Assembly: GCA_900552935.1 (NCBI GenBank)
Contig: USBN01000017.1
Coordinates: forward strand, 1 to 27,739
Reading direction: 5' to 3'
Source: an uncultured Coriobacteriaceae bacterium
GTDB lineage: Bacteria > Actinomycetota > Coriobacteriia > Coriobacteriales > Atopobiaceae
Length of the DNA: 27,739 bases
Both the position numbers and the translations under genes were made by a program. The notes under the pieces are model-generated. The model made no database searches. It was not told the origin of the DNA and saw only the letters and a list, made by a program, of their open reading frames with translations. Shown here piece after piece: positions 1 to 7,984 of the stretch; position 1 is the stretch's first letter, and each line of letters starts with the position of its first letter.

Positions 1-1025
1 TTGCAGTCGTGACCATAGATGGCGGTCTTCACGAGCGGCGAGTTGGCGATAGCGCGAGCGCAGGTGTCCGCGTCCTCGTCGGTAGCGGCTCCGGCGACCG
101 TAACGGTCACGAGCTTCGAAGCGCCCTCGCCATCGGCGGCAATCTCGCGCGCGAGATGCTGGCAAACGGCATTCACGGCAACCGCGAGCTCGGCGGCCTC
201 CGGCGTGCCTGGCTCGATGGGAGCGGCGTCCTTGGCGACCTCACCCGTGGCGAGCGCGATGCAGGTGTCATTGGTGGAGGTATCCGAGTCGACCGTCACC
301 TTGTTGAACGTGGCCTTCACGACGTCGATAAGCACCTCGTGCAGGGCCTCGGACGCCACAGGGGCGTCCGTCGTGATGATGGCAATCATTGTGGCCATGT
401 TCGGCATGATCATGCCGGAGCCCTTGCACATGCCTCCAACGGTCACGGTGTGGCCAGCGAGGGCGCCCGTCGCCTCGTAGGAGACGGCGTACTCCTTGGG
501 GTGGGTGTCGGTCGTCATGATGGCACGGGCGGCATCATGGCCACCGGCCTGGCGAGCCGCCTCGTCACCCGCGGCAGCAATCTGCGCGTGAAGTTCGGGC
601 ACGCCCGTCTCGAAGTGGTCGAGCTCGAGAAGCTGGCCGATGACGCCGGTAGACGCCACGAGAACCTCGCCCGGCTCGCAGCCGAGGGTATCCGCCACGA
701 GCTTGCAGGTGGCCTCGGCAACCTCCAGGCCCTCCTCGCCCGTCGCGGCGTTGGCGTTGCCGGAGTTGATGCAGATCGCGCGCACGGGAGCGCAGCCACT
801 CGCGCCAAGGTGGGCGCGAGAGACCGTCACCGGGGCGGCGCAGAACTTGTTGGTCGTGAAGGCGCCGGCAGCGGAGCACGGCTCGTCAACCTCCACAAGT
901 GCCATGTCGAGGCGGCCGGGGTTCTTGCGGAACCCGGCATGAATGCCACCCGCGTGGACACCCGCGGGACTCGCGACGCCACCGTCGGCGATAACCGCGA
1001 GCTTTGTCGTGATGTTGTCTTGCAT
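1..1025 (-). CDS. argJ: Bifunctional ornithine acetyltransferase / N-acetylglutamate synthase ArgJ (3' end cut off by window edge)
   Basis: ArgJ moves the acetyl group from N-acetylornithine to glutamate, which recycles acetyl in arginine synthesis; bifunctional forms also acetylate glutamate from acetyl-CoA. The frame opens with ATG at 1023-1025 and stays open to base 1, giving about 341 codons of a family usually near 400, so the C-terminus is missing. The diagnostic self-cleavage motif KGSGMIMPNMATM is present, with the nucleophilic Thr at about residue 212 (codon at 390-392). Upstream, INSGNANAATG and ASTGVIG are also family-typical. It lies 48 bp downstream of argC on the same strand and is probably co-transcribed with it. 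Whether this copy is mono- or bifunctional cannot be told from the visible part. Identification is firm. Confidence 0.96.
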   Translation of the reverse strand, partial: MQDNITTKLAVIADGGVASPAGVHAGGIHAGFRKNPGRLDMALVEVDEPCSAAGAFTTNKFCAAPVTVSRAHLGASGCAPVRAICINSGNANAATGEEGLEVAEATCKLVADTLGCEPGEVLVASTGVIGQLLELDHFETGVPELHAQIAAAGDEAARQAGGHDAARAIMTTDTHPKEYAVSYEATGALAGHTVTVGGMCKGSGMIMPNMATMIAIITTDAPVASEALHEVLIDVVKATFNKVTVDSDTSTNDTCIALATGEVAKDAAPIEPGTPEAAELAVAVNAVCQHLAREIAADGEGASKLVTVTVAGAATDEDADTCARAIANSPLVKTAIYGHDC

Positions 1026-1073
1026 GAAGTCTCCTATCGACGGGCACACGCCCGAAAGAAGGGATTGGTACGG

Positions 1074-2135
1074 CTAGACGGGCATGCCGACGCGCGTGAG
1101 CCCGGTGTCCTCGGCAAGGCCGAAGACGAGATTCGCGCACTGAACAGCCTGGCCGGCGGCACCCTTGCAGAGGTTGTCGATGGCGCCGATAGCCACGAGG
1201 GTGTTCGTGCGCTCGTTCTTGGCGAGACCCACCTGACAGACGTTCGTGCCCGTAACGCTCGAGGTACGCGGAAGCTTACCCGCGGGAAGCACCTGCGCGA
1301 ACGGACGTCCCGCGTAGAAGCCGGCGTAGTAGTCGACCATCTCCTCAACGCTCATAGACGCCGCCTCGGGCGTGAGCTGAAGATAGACGGTCGAAAGGAT
1401 GCCGCGGCGCTGGGGCACGAGGTGGGGCGTGAAGACGACTTCGCCCGGCTTGCCGAGAATCTGCTCAATCTCGGGCGTGTGGCGGTGCTTGCCAACGTTA
1501 TAGGCCTGGACATCCTCATCCGCGTTGCAGAAGTGCGTCTTGGCATTGCAACCCTTACCGGCACCGGTGACGCCGCTCTTGGCGTCAACGATGACGAGAC
1601 CCTGGGTCCAACCGGCGCGAATGGCGGGCGCGGAGGCAATGGAAGTCGCCGTGGGATAGCAACCAGCGCAGGCCACGAGGGCCGGCTTGCCGGCGGCGTG
1701 AAGCTCGTAGGCGCGATCGATATCCTCGCCAAAGAGCTCGGGTAGGCCGAAGGAGCGCGTGGCGAGGAGCTCCGGCGAGGTGTGCTTGGCGCCATACCAC
1801 TGCTCGTAGACGTCCTTATCGGCCAGACGGTAGTCAGCGGAGAGGTCGACCACGGTCACGCCCGCGTCAAGCAGCGCCGGAACCTGAGCCATGGCGGCGG
1901 TGTGCGGCACGGCGAGGAAGGCGAGGTCGCAGCTCTTGACCGCCGGGTCGTCATGCGTGGTGAACACGAGGTCGGACGCCCCCGCAAACGCGGGATAGAC
2001 GTCAGCGAGCGAAGTGCCAGCGTCGACGTTTGAGGTGATGGCGGCAAGCTCGAACTCGGGATGCTGAAGCACGAGCCTCACAAGCTCCGCTCCGGCAAAT
2101 CCCGCGGCGCCGATGATTCCCACTTTATATGACAT
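1074..2135 (-). CDS. argC: N-acetyl-gamma-glutamyl-phosphate reductase ArgC
   Basis: ArgC makes N-acetylglutamate semialdehyde by NADPH-dependent reduction of N-acetylglutamyl phosphate, the third step of arginine synthesis. The 353-residue product starts MSYKVGIIGAAGFAGAEL, a GxxGxxG NADP-binding loop at residues 7-14. The catalytic Cys is in GCYPT (about Cys159), and the HRHTPEI motif carries the active-site His (about 219). I chose the ATG at 2133-2135 because GAGGGAG sits about 6 nt ahead of it; an ATG 5 codons upstream would put that sequence inside the gene. It is the first gene of an argC-argJ transcript with a possible promoter and ArgR-like sites upstream. Confidence 0.97.
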   Translation of the reverse strand: MSYKVGIIGAAGFAGAELVRLVLQHPEFELAAITSNVDAGTSLADVYPAFAGASDLVFTTHDDPAVKSCDLAFLAVPHTAAMAQVPALLDAGVTVVDLSADYRLADKDVYEQWYGAKHTSPELLATRSFGLPELFGEDIDRAYELHAAGKPALVACAGCYPTATSIASAPAIRAGWTQGLVIVDAKSGVTGAGKGCNAKTHFCNADEDVQAYNVGKHRHTPEIEQILGKPGEVVFTPHLVPQRRGILSTVYLQLTPEAASMSVEEMVDYYAGFYAGRPFAQVLPAGKLPRTSSVTGTNVCQVGLAKNERTNTLVAIGAIDNLCKGAAGQAVQCANLVFGLAEDTGLTRVGMPV

Positions 2136-2174
2136 GCGAATCTCCCTCATAAGCTATGAGTGCAACGACTCGCC

Positions 2175-2204
2175 ATTATAGACCTACGAAAGCGCGAGGG
2201 TCTA
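2175..2204 (-). promoter_or_regulatory. Possible argC promoter
   Basis: Read on the minus strand, TAGACC (2199-2204), an 18-nt spacer and a perfect TATAAT (2175-2180) precede argC by about 40 nt. The -10 matches the sigma-70 consensus fully; the -35 matches 4 of 6. Predicted by eye only. Confidence 0.5.
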
Positions 2205-2221
2205 ACTATCTATCGCAATTT

Positions 2222-2266
2222 TGCATAAACGTGTAACTTTATGCATTTCTCTGTATATTGCATACA
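2222..2266. promoter_or_regulatory. ArgR-like operator cluster upstream of argC
   Basis: An A+T-rich island in G+C-rich DNA holds two palindromes: TGCATAAA-N8-TTTATGCA (2222-2245, perfect arms) and TGTAT-N5-ATACA (2252-2266). TGCAT/ATGCA half-sites recur three times. ARG boxes bound by the arginine repressor ArgR are about 18-bp A+T-rich imperfect palindromes arranged in pairs, and some contain TGCAT-type half-sites. The position just upstream of the argC promoter fits. ArgR binding is inference; the symmetry is directly visible. Confidence 0.5.
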
Positions 2267-2330
2267 TTATTGAGTTTACTGCCATGGTTTATTCGCATCG
2301 CAATCGAGCGGACGCGCGTCTGGCATCAGA

Positions 2331-2413
2331 GCGCCCCGCCTCGCGGGGAGCTCTCGACCCGGCGCGCCCCGCCTCGCGGGGAGCTCTCGACCCGGCGCGC
2401 CCAGCCTCGCGGG
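2331..2413. repeat. 33-bp tandem repeat, about 2.5 copies, each with a GC hairpin
   Basis: Two identical copies start at 2331 and 2364 (period 33); a third, partial and diverged at one base, runs from 2397 to 2413. Each full copy contains CCCCGC-CTC-GCGGGG, a 6-bp stem with a 3-nt loop. The repeat begins about 40 bp after the glycosyltransferase stop (2457) and lies upstream of argC. No T-run follows, so it is not a standard terminator. In the 2136-2456 gap this repeat, the operator cluster and the promoter are the only structures I see. Confidence 0.85.
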
Positions 2414-2456
2414 CCTTCTCGGCCAGGCAATTCGTCTGCATAGGACGGCCCACCGC

Positions 2457-3536
2457 CTAGCGGTTGGCCTTGAGCGTCGCGAAGAGCTTCGTGTTGTGAC
2501 GCTTCACGAAGGAGATGAAGCGCCCCTCCGCGAGGGCCATGCGCGCGTCCTTGCGGCGGATGGGCACGAGCATCACGCCCATCATCTTCGAGCGCGGCTC
2601 TGCGATGGAAACCGCGAGCTGGGCGCGATCGCTCTTGATCATTTCGTCGACCTGACGGAGCTTCTCGGCAGAGGAAAGCGTGCAACTGGGGTTGCAGACG
2701 TTTTCGATGCAGCCCACGAGGCGTTCGATGTAGCGGCGCTGCACCATCTCGGTGCTGGCGGGATCGCCAGAAAGGCCCCAGTGCTCGTAAAGGCCGAGCA
2801 TCCAGTCGTGCTCCTCCTCGCGCTTCTCGTACATATTGGAACGCCAGCGAGCCGTCTCGCTCTCCGCGCGGAGGCGGATGAAGTGGTAGTAGGCGCGCTC
2901 GGTCACACCAACGCGCTCGATGTCGCGGATGACATCGAGGACGAAGGGGAAGTCATCCCAGAAGGTGGGCTTGAAGCGAGCACCAATGCGTTCGAGATAC
3001 GAGCGGCGGAACAGCTTGTTCCACGGCGTATAGAGGAGGTTCTGGTCAAAGAGCTTCCACGCGCCGGCGCGGAACTCCGCCTGGCTCGCATATACGCGAG
3101 AGGGCTGGCTCTTGAGCTCCGTGGTGTGCTGATCGGCATCGCCATAGTAGGTCTCGATATAGAAGCCGGCGATAACGAGGTCGAGGCTATCCGCCTCGGC
3201 AATGTTCACGAGGTCGGCGAGCATGGTGGGCTCTGCCCAGTCGTCGCCGTCGATGAAGTGGACGAACTCGCCGCGAGCACGGTCGAGGGCGACGTTGCGT
3301 GCAGCGGCAGCGCCCTGGTTTTCCGTGTGGATGACGTCAATGCGGATGTCGCGCTCCGCCAGGCGATCGGCGATCTGACCCGTACGATCAGTCGAGCCAT
3401 CGTCCACAATGATGAGCTCGAAGTTCCTGAGCGTCTGGTTTTGAATGCTCTCGATGGCACGGCCGATGAAGCGATCCACGTTATAGGCCGGTATGATTAC
3501 CGAGACCTTCGGGACTCTCTTCTCCATGTGAGCCAT
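2457..3536 (-). CDS. Family 2 glycosyltransferase (GT-A fold)
   Basis: A predicted cytoplasmic transferase that moves a sugar from a nucleotide-sugar donor to an acceptor, probably an envelope or exported polysaccharide. The 359-residue product opens with the GT2 signature VSVIIPAYNVDRFIGRAI (about 11-28), VDDGSTD (about 44-50) and IDGDDW (about 95-100), which holds the metal-binding DXD. No membrane segment is evident. The start at 3536 is chosen because AGAAGGG sits about 6 nt ahead; longer in-frame starts add a low-complexity leader without family character. It is 187 bp downstream of the LCP-like gene, a pairing that points to cell-wall glycopolymer work. Donor and acceptor cannot be read from the sequence. 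Confidence 0.88.
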   Translation of the reverse strand: MAHMEKRVPKVSVIIPAYNVDRFIGRAIESIQNQTLRNFELIIVDDGSTDRTGQIADRLAERDIRIDVIHTENQGAAAARNVALDRARGEFVHFIDGDDWAEPTMLADLVNIAEADSLDLVIAGFYIETYYGDADQHTTELKSQPSRVYASQAEFRAGAWKLFDQNLLYTPWNKLFRRSYLERIGARFKPTFWDDFPFVLDVIRDIERVGVTERAYYHFIRLRAESETARWRSNMYEKREEEHDWMLGLYEHWGLSGDPASTEMVQRRYIERLVGCIENVCNPSCTLSSAEKLRQVDEMIKSDRAQLAVSIAEPRSKMMGVMLVPIRRKDARMALAEGRFISFVKRHNTKLFATLKANR

Positions 3537-3564
3537 CTTTGCCCTTCTGTCGCACGTTAACATG

Positions 3565-3581
3565 CCGCGCGCACCGCGCGG
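3565..3581. other. GC-rich inverted repeat in the glycosyltransferase 5' region
   Basis: CCGCGCG-CAC-CGCGCGG is a perfect 7-bp inverted repeat with a 3-nt loop, about 30 nt before the chosen start codon. It could be a transcript hairpin or an operator. No clear sigma-70 promoter is visible in 3537-3723. Confidence 0.4.
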
Positions 3582-3723
3582 AGTTGGCAATGTATGCACA
3601 CACGAGAGACTACCATCGAACGGGCGTATGGCTGTGGAGGCCCGGTGAGCGCAGTTAATCTGCATAATTGCTGAAGGCAAGCGCCTGCCGCCGACCTGCC
3701 ACCCAACTGGCTTCGAGAGCCGC

Positions 3724-4479
3724 CTACGCGAGCGTGCCTACGGCAAGCGCGAGCTGCGCGGGGTCGACCTGCAAGTGCGTCGTACCCTCTTCATCCGTAA
3801 CCTCGTTCGCAGCAACGCCGGCAATCGAATCGGAAGAAGCGCCGTTCGTGACCGCGCGCTGAGCGATGTCGACAAGCTCCATGGCGTCCATATCTGTCTG
3901 CGTTATGCCCTTGATGAGCTTCCGAGACTGGCTCTGGAGCGCGGAGCTGCCCTTCGAAGCGATTGACATGAAGGAGTCCCAACCGTCCTGCGTCATGACC
4001 ACGATGTGGGAGACAGGCACCACGGCAGAGCCCGAGATGGCAGAGGCGAGGCCGGCAGCGCCCTTCTGGGCATACCAATCCGCAACGGAGAGGTTCTCCT
4101 CCCCCGCCTGAATCCACTCATCCGGGGCGAACTGAAGAAGCTTGGCCGTCCCCTGGGTGTTGTTGAGCACCGCGAGGTACGCAGTGGCAAGCGAGCCCTC
4201 GGAATCATCCGACGCAACGGCGAACAGCACGGTCTCGATCTCGTCGCCCGTGGCAGTGAGGCCCGTCGCCTCAGCCTGGTCCCAGATTGATTCCTCCGCG
4301 GGAATCGTGCTCTCAACGGCGCTGCCCAGGTCATTACTGCCGAGAACCGAGTTGGCGTTTGCGAGATCCCACAGCGTGGTCACGAGCACGCCGATCGCCA
4401 CGATGACGACCACCAACACGATAACGGCGATGAGGTTGCGATGCGGGCTGTCCTTGGGGACATCTGGCCTCTCGTACAT
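3724..4479 (-). CDS. Membrane-anchored protein with a degenerate LCP (LytR-CpsA-Psr)-like domain
   Basis: The 251-residue product has a short cytoplasmic N-terminus, one strong membrane segment (about 15-37, rich in Ile/Val/Leu) and an extracellular part, a type II topology. Residues 81-155 follow the layout of LCP domains: a hydrophobic strand ETVLFAVASDD, a second strand AYLAVLNN, then LLQFAPDEW where LCP enzymes usually read LLSIPRDT, and later VSHIVVMTQDGWDSF, matching the usual DHYVEVDFDGF region. LCP enzymes attach glycopolymers to peptidoglycan; the customary Arg-Asp is replaced here by Asp-Glu. The protein is also short for the family. The start at 4479 has AAAGGAG about 7 nt ahead. 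The LCP relationship is my inference from pattern; a regulatory or scaffold role is more likely than catalysis. Confidence 0.55.
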   Translation of the reverse strand: MYERPDVPKDSPHRNLIAVIVLVVVIVAIGVLVTTLWDLANANSVLGSNDLGSAVESTIPAEESIWDQAEATGLTATGDEIETVLFAVASDDSEGSLATAYLAVLNNTQGTAKLLQFAPDEWIQAGEENLSVADWYAQKGAAGLASAISGSAVVPVSHIVVMTQDGWDSFMSIASKGSSALQSQSRKLIKGITQTDMDAMELVDIAQRAVTNGASSDSIAGVAANEVTDEEGTTHLQVDPAQLALAVGTLA

Positions 4480-4508
4480 AGCCGTCTCCTTTCGCGCGTA
4501 GGGAATGA

Positions 4509-4528
4509 CGTGCGTTAAATCGCGCACG
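4509..4528. other. Inverted repeat between truA and the LCP-like gene
   Basis: CGTGCG and CGCACG flank an 8-nt spacer, about 30 nt before the LCP-like start codon. There is no T-run after it, so it is not a canonical terminator. Function unknown. Confidence 0.3.
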
Positions 4529-4585
4529 GCACATCAAGCTCGTCATCTGGCGGTGCGGCGTGCAAATAACGGCCGAACCCCGACG

Positions 4586-5461
4586 CTACTCCCAGGGCTC
4601 GAGCAATTCTTCCGGATAGTCTACCCCTACGAAGGTCAAGCCCTTCGCGGGAGCGCAGGGACCCGCCGCCTTGCGGTCACACGCCGCAAGCGCCCTGGCA
4701 ACCCACTCCGCATCACGCTGTCCTCGCCCCACCTCAACGAGGGTTCCCGTGATCGTGCGTACCATGGAATGGAGGAAAGCGTTTCCCGCTACGTCTATGC
4801 AGGTAACTCGCTCGCCGCACTCATCCTCCTCATGAACCCCGAGGCTCATGACACAGCGATGCGTAGGCTTGCCCTCGGCGGACGTCGCCTTGCAGAAGCT
4901 CTTGAAATCATGCTCTCCGACAAGGGCCTGAGCGGCCTCATCCATCGCATCCGCGTCAAGCGGGCAGCGCAGCCACCAGGCATGATCCCACGCGAGGACT
5001 GGTCGAGCCTGGCCAGCGACAACGCGATAGCGGTAGCTACGCGAGCGGGCGTCAAAGCGTGCCGAGAAGCCCGCGGGGGCACGATAAAGCTGGGAGGGCG
5101 AGATGTCATCCGGAAGCAGGGCGGAGAGGCCGTGGGACAGACGCCTTGCGTCAAGCCCAAGCTCCGCGGCGCTCAGGGGTACGCTCACATACTGGGCGAG
5201 AGCATGGACGCCCGCATCCGTACGGCCTGCGCAAGTTAGCTCCACGGGCCTGCGGAGCAGCGTCTCAAGAGCGCGCACGACCTCGCCCGCAACCGTACGA
5301 CGCCCCGGCTGCGCCGCGAACCCGGAGAATTCCGCACCGCGGTAGCCCAGGCGAAGCACGAGGGTGCCATCAAGCGAGGCGGGATCTGCCGCCCTCTCTG
5401 CAATCGAGGGGCGCTCGGGAGCCTTGAAGGTGGGCTCGGCAACGTCGAATCGTGACTCCAT
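4586..5461 (-). CDS. truA: tRNA pseudouridine(38-40) synthase TruA
   Basis: TruA isomerises uridines 38, 39 and 40 in the tRNA anticodon stem-loop. The 291-residue product has the catalytic Asp in CAGRTDAGVHA (Asp82), the family core GYRGAEFSGFAAQP (about 39-52) and the later RSYRYRV and HDFKSFCK motifs. About 30 residues precede the usual start of the domain, so it is slightly long at the N-terminus. The ATG at 5459-5461 has AGGAG 5 nt upstream. It begins only 7 bp after ecfT, so the two are co-transcribed. The neighbourhood rplQ-ecfA-ecfT-truA is the classic order in Gram-positives. Confidence 0.97.
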   Translation of the reverse strand: MESRFDVAEPTFKAPERPSIAERAADPASLDGTLVLRLGYRGAEFSGFAAQPGRRTVAGEVVRALETLLRRPVELTCAGRTDAGVHALAQYVSVPLSAAELGLDARRLSHGLSALLPDDISPSQLYRAPAGFSARFDARSRSYRYRVVAGQARPVLAWDHAWWLRCPLDADAMDEAAQALVGEHDFKSFCKATSAEGKPTHRCVMSLGVHEEDECGERVTCIDVAGNAFLHSMVRTITGTLVEVGRGQRDAEWVARALAACDRKAAGPCAPAKGLTFVGVDYPEELLEPWE

Positions 5462-5468
5462 GGAACTC

Positions 5469-6254
5469 CTACGCGATACATGCGGCGAGCGTCGCCGCGA
5501 AAACGATGACTAGGACAACGATATCAGTCGGGCGAAGGGAGCGTGTGAGACGCGTTCTTCCGTGGCCGCGGTAGCCGCGCTCGCGCATGGCATCCGCGAG
5601 GTCCTCCGCGCGACGAAAGAGCGCCACGACCAGAGGCGTGAGCACGGAGAGCCATCGTCGCACGCGCACGACGGGATTGCCCCCAGCAAAGTCGACGCCC
5701 CTCGCGCACTGGGCATCGCGAATTCGCACGAGCTCCTCCGCCGCAAGTGGTATGAAGCGAAGCGCGACGGACGTCAGCGTCGCAAGGTCTCCCACGGGAA
5801 GTCCCAGGATGCCGAGCGGTGTCATCAGCGATGAGAGGGCGTCGGCCACTTCAGAAGGCGTAGTCGTGCTCGTCATGACAAGCGACCCCGCGATGAGGAC
5901 CACAATGCGGACGGCTGCAAATAGACCCCTTGCGGCCCCCTGGCAGCTAATGCCGAATTGCCCAACGAGAACGATATCGGCCGTCCCATCCGCCACGAAG
6001 GCGCAGGCAAGCAGACCAAACGCGAGGAGCAGAGCCGATGGCCTCAGGGCCCTCAGGATGTCGCGCGCGCTCAATCCCGCCAAGAATGCGCCCCCCATCA
6101 CCGCAATTGCCGGCATCACCAAGCCGTACGGCGCTTCCGACGCAAAGAGGACAACGCCAAGCGCCACGAGAGCGAGCAGCTTCACGCGAGCGTCTAGGCC
6201 GTGGACGGGCGTTTGCCCGGGGACATAGGATCCCAGCAGGGTGCTAGTGCGCAT
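5469..6254 (-). CDS. ecfT: Energy-coupling factor transporter transmembrane component EcfT
   Basis: EcfT is the membrane scaffold of ECF vitamin/metal transporters; it joins the ATPases to a substrate-binding S component. The 261-residue product has several hydrophobic segments (starting about residues 30, 60 and 95, and at the C-terminus). It carries the CbiQ/EcfT-type N-terminal HGLDARVKLL and the cytoplasmic coupling motifs with conserved Ala-Arg-Gly, seen as DAQCARGVDF and DAMRERGYRG. The start at 6254 has GGAGG 6 nt upstream and overlaps the ecfA stop by 11 nt, which suggests translational coupling. The reading frame extends far upstream inside ecfA, but that part is antisense-free shadow without family character. 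No S component is present in the window. Confidence 0.95.
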   Translation of the reverse strand: MRTSTLLGSYVPGQTPVHGLDARVKLLALVALGVVLFASEAPYGLVMPAIAVMGGAFLAGLSARDILRALRPSALLLAFGLLACAFVADGTADIVLVGQFGISCQGAARGLFAAVRIVVLIAGSLVMTSTTTPSEVADALSSLMTPLGILGLPVGDLATLTSVALRFIPLAAEELVRIRDAQCARGVDFAGGNPVVRVRRWLSVLTPLVVALFRRAEDLADAMRERGYRGHGRTRLTRSLRPTDIVVLVIVFAATLAACIA

Positions 6255-7869
6255 CTTGGTCCTCCCTCGTAAGCTCACCAAGCATGGCAAGCTCGAGAGG
6301 CACACCGACGCCCCAGTGCTCAAGCACCTCGCACGCCGAGACGAGTCCCGAAGGCGTACCCCTCCAGCGGATTCTGCCCCCTTCGAGAAGCACGACGTCA
6401 TCCGCCGCGTACATCCACTCCCCCACGTCGTGGCTCACCACAATGACTGGCTGCCCCTGGTCAGCAAGATCGCGCACGGCGTTGATTAGGATCGCCCTGC
6501 ATGACGCATCCAGTCCATCCGTGGGCTCATCAAGGACAAGTGCGGCGGGACTCATGGCGATGACGCCCGCTATGGCCACTCGGCGCTTCTCTCCGCCCGA
6601 CAGCTGGAATGGAGACCTCGGCCAGAGGTCCTCCGGCACCTTGAGCAGCTTTAGGGAGCGCAGGGCACGATGACGCGCCTCCTCGCGTGATGCCCCAAGA
6701 TTCACGGGCCCAAATTCGACATCTTCTAGCACCGAACTAAGGAATAGCTGGTCTTCGGGTCGCTGGAGGGCAAGGCCAATGGTACCCCGCACGACGGACT
6801 TTCCCGCAAGCGTGACCGATCCCGCGTCAGGCTCAAGAATGCCAGCCGCCACGCGCATGAGCGTCGACTTGCCCGCTCCCGAAGGACCGATGACAAGGGT
6901 CAGATGCCGAGACGGGATTTCGATGCTCACGTCATCAAGAATCTGAGCGCCTCCGAGATTGATCTGGATATCCCGCAGGTTCAAGCCGCAAGAAGAAGGG
7001 GCCTCGCCATCCAAGCATGAAGCCGCGCGCCTCGAACCAACGCGCAGAGAATCAAGCAGCTCATGGCCATGACCGGCTTCGCGAGCGAACGAAGCCAGCT
7101 GATACGCCGTTCGACAACTAGTTAAGTCGCACCCATCCTTAACAAGCATGGCCAGGGCAGGCGACAAACGAGATCCCGGAAACACACGGCACGCACGTTC
7201 TCCATCTGCGAACAGCAGATTCGGCGTGCCCTCCCAGACTAGACGACCAGCCTCCAAGACAACCACTCGATCTGCATACGCGGCCTCTTGGGGGCTGTGA
7301 GACACCAGCAAAATGCCAACACCACGCCTTGCAAGCCCTCTCAAGACACTTCGGAGACTCGATCGCGATGCGTCGCCAAGCTGGGACATAACCTCATCAA
7401 GCACGAGATACCGCGGATGCGTCGCCAGAACGCCAGCGAGAGCCAGGCACTGCTTTTCCCCGCCAGAAAGAGTGTCAACGGCCCTGTCCTCAAAACCTGA
7501 GAGACGGCAATCGTCAAGCGCCTCGTGGACTCTCTTGCGGACTTCCTCGGCAGGCAGTCCGAGGTTACAGGGGCCAAATGCGACCTCATCGAAGACAATC
7601 GGCGCAACAAACTGAGATTCAGGATCCTGCCTTACGTATCCAATGCAACCGTCATGCGTCGAATCCTGAAGATTACGGCCATCAACCTCAATCGAACCGC
7701 ACTGGAGCTCCAAGGAACGCGCGAGCAGCCTGGACAGCGTCGATTTTCCCGAACCATTTGCCCCAAGCAATACGACGAACTCTCCCGACGCCACATCAAA
7801 CGAGACTCCCGAGAGCGCATCACAGGAAGAGCCTGGATATCGATATCGTATGTCCCGCGCCCTTATCAT
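6244..7869 (-). CDS. ECF transporter ATPase with two fused ABC domains (EcfA1-EcfA2 type)
   Basis: Supplies ATP-driven energy to the EcfT module. One 541-residue chain contains two complete ABC ATPases. Domain 1 (about 1-225) has Walker A GANGSGKST (36-44), Q-loop Gln81, signature LSGGEKQ (134-140), Walker B YLVLDE (154-159) and H-loop His191. Domain 2 (about 296-541) has GPSGAGKST (328-336), LSGGEKR (423-429), ALVLDE (443-448) and His480. Many Gram-positives encode EcfA1 and EcfA2 separately at this site. After Walker B, domain 1 reads VMSQLGD where PTxGLD is usual. The start at 7869 is preceded by GGAGG with a short spacer of 3-4 nt; the in-frame extension upstream is Arg-rich and crosses the rplQ terminator, so I reject it. 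It follows that terminator, so a separate promoter is expected. Confidence 0.95.
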   Translation of the reverse strand: MIRARDIRYRYPGSSCDALSGVSFDVASGEFVVLLGANGSGKSTLSRLLARSLELQCGSIEVDGRNLQDSTHDGCIGYVRQDPESQFVAPIVFDEVAFGPCNLGLPAEEVRKRVHEALDDCRLSGFEDRAVDTLSGGEKQCLALAGVLATHPRYLVLDEVMSQLGDASRSSLRSVLRGLARRGVGILLVSHSPQEAAYADRVVVLEAGRLVWEGTPNLLFADGERACRVFPGSRLSPALAMLVKDGCDLTSCRTAYQLASFAREAGHGHELLDSLRVGSRRAASCLDGEAPSSCGLNLRDIQINLGGAQILDDVSIEIPSRHLTLVIGPSGAGKSTLMRVAAGILEPDAGSVTLAGKSVVRGTIGLALQRPEDQLFLSSVLEDVEFGPVNLGASREEARHRALRSLKLLKVPEDLWPRSPFQLSGGEKRRVAIAGVIAMSPAALVLDEPTDGLDASCRAILINAVRDLADQGQPVIVVSHDVGEWMYAADDVVLLEGGRIRWRGTPSGLVSACEVLEHWGVGVPLELAMLGELTREDQDAH

Positions 7870-7921
7870 TGCCCTCCCCGGCACCGTTCGTTCGTGACTC
7901 CTGTCGCAGGCAAGCATAAAC

Positions 7922-7953
7922 AAAAAGAGGGTCCGAGAAATCCCGGACCCTCT
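7922..7953 (-). terminator. Rho-independent terminator after rplQ
   Basis: On the minus strand a perfect 10-bp stem (AGAGGGTCCG and its complement, 7926-7953) with an 8-nt loop is followed by five Ts. It ends the infA-to-rplQ transcript about 30 nt after the rplQ stop. Confidence 0.93.
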
Positions 7954-7984
7954 CATTTGCACGAAGCTAAATTGAGCGAAACGC

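Noticed and set aside
9..1745. 578-codon plus-strand open frame across argJ and argC
   Set aside because: It is antisense to two certain genes, has no recognisable domain and is rich in Gly/Arg/Val, as expected of a composition shadow in G+C-rich DNA.
2331..2413. CRISPR array
   Set aside because: The units are directly adjacent with no unique spacers, there are only two full copies and no cas gene is nearby.
2326..2685. Minus-strand 119-codon frame over the tandem repeat and the glycosyltransferase end
   Set aside because: Repetitive Arg/Gly/Ser product caused by the 33-bp repeat and out of frame with the certain glycosyltransferase.
4505..5239. 244-codon plus-strand open frame opposite truA
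   Set aside because: Antisense to truA, with no domain and no ribosome site.
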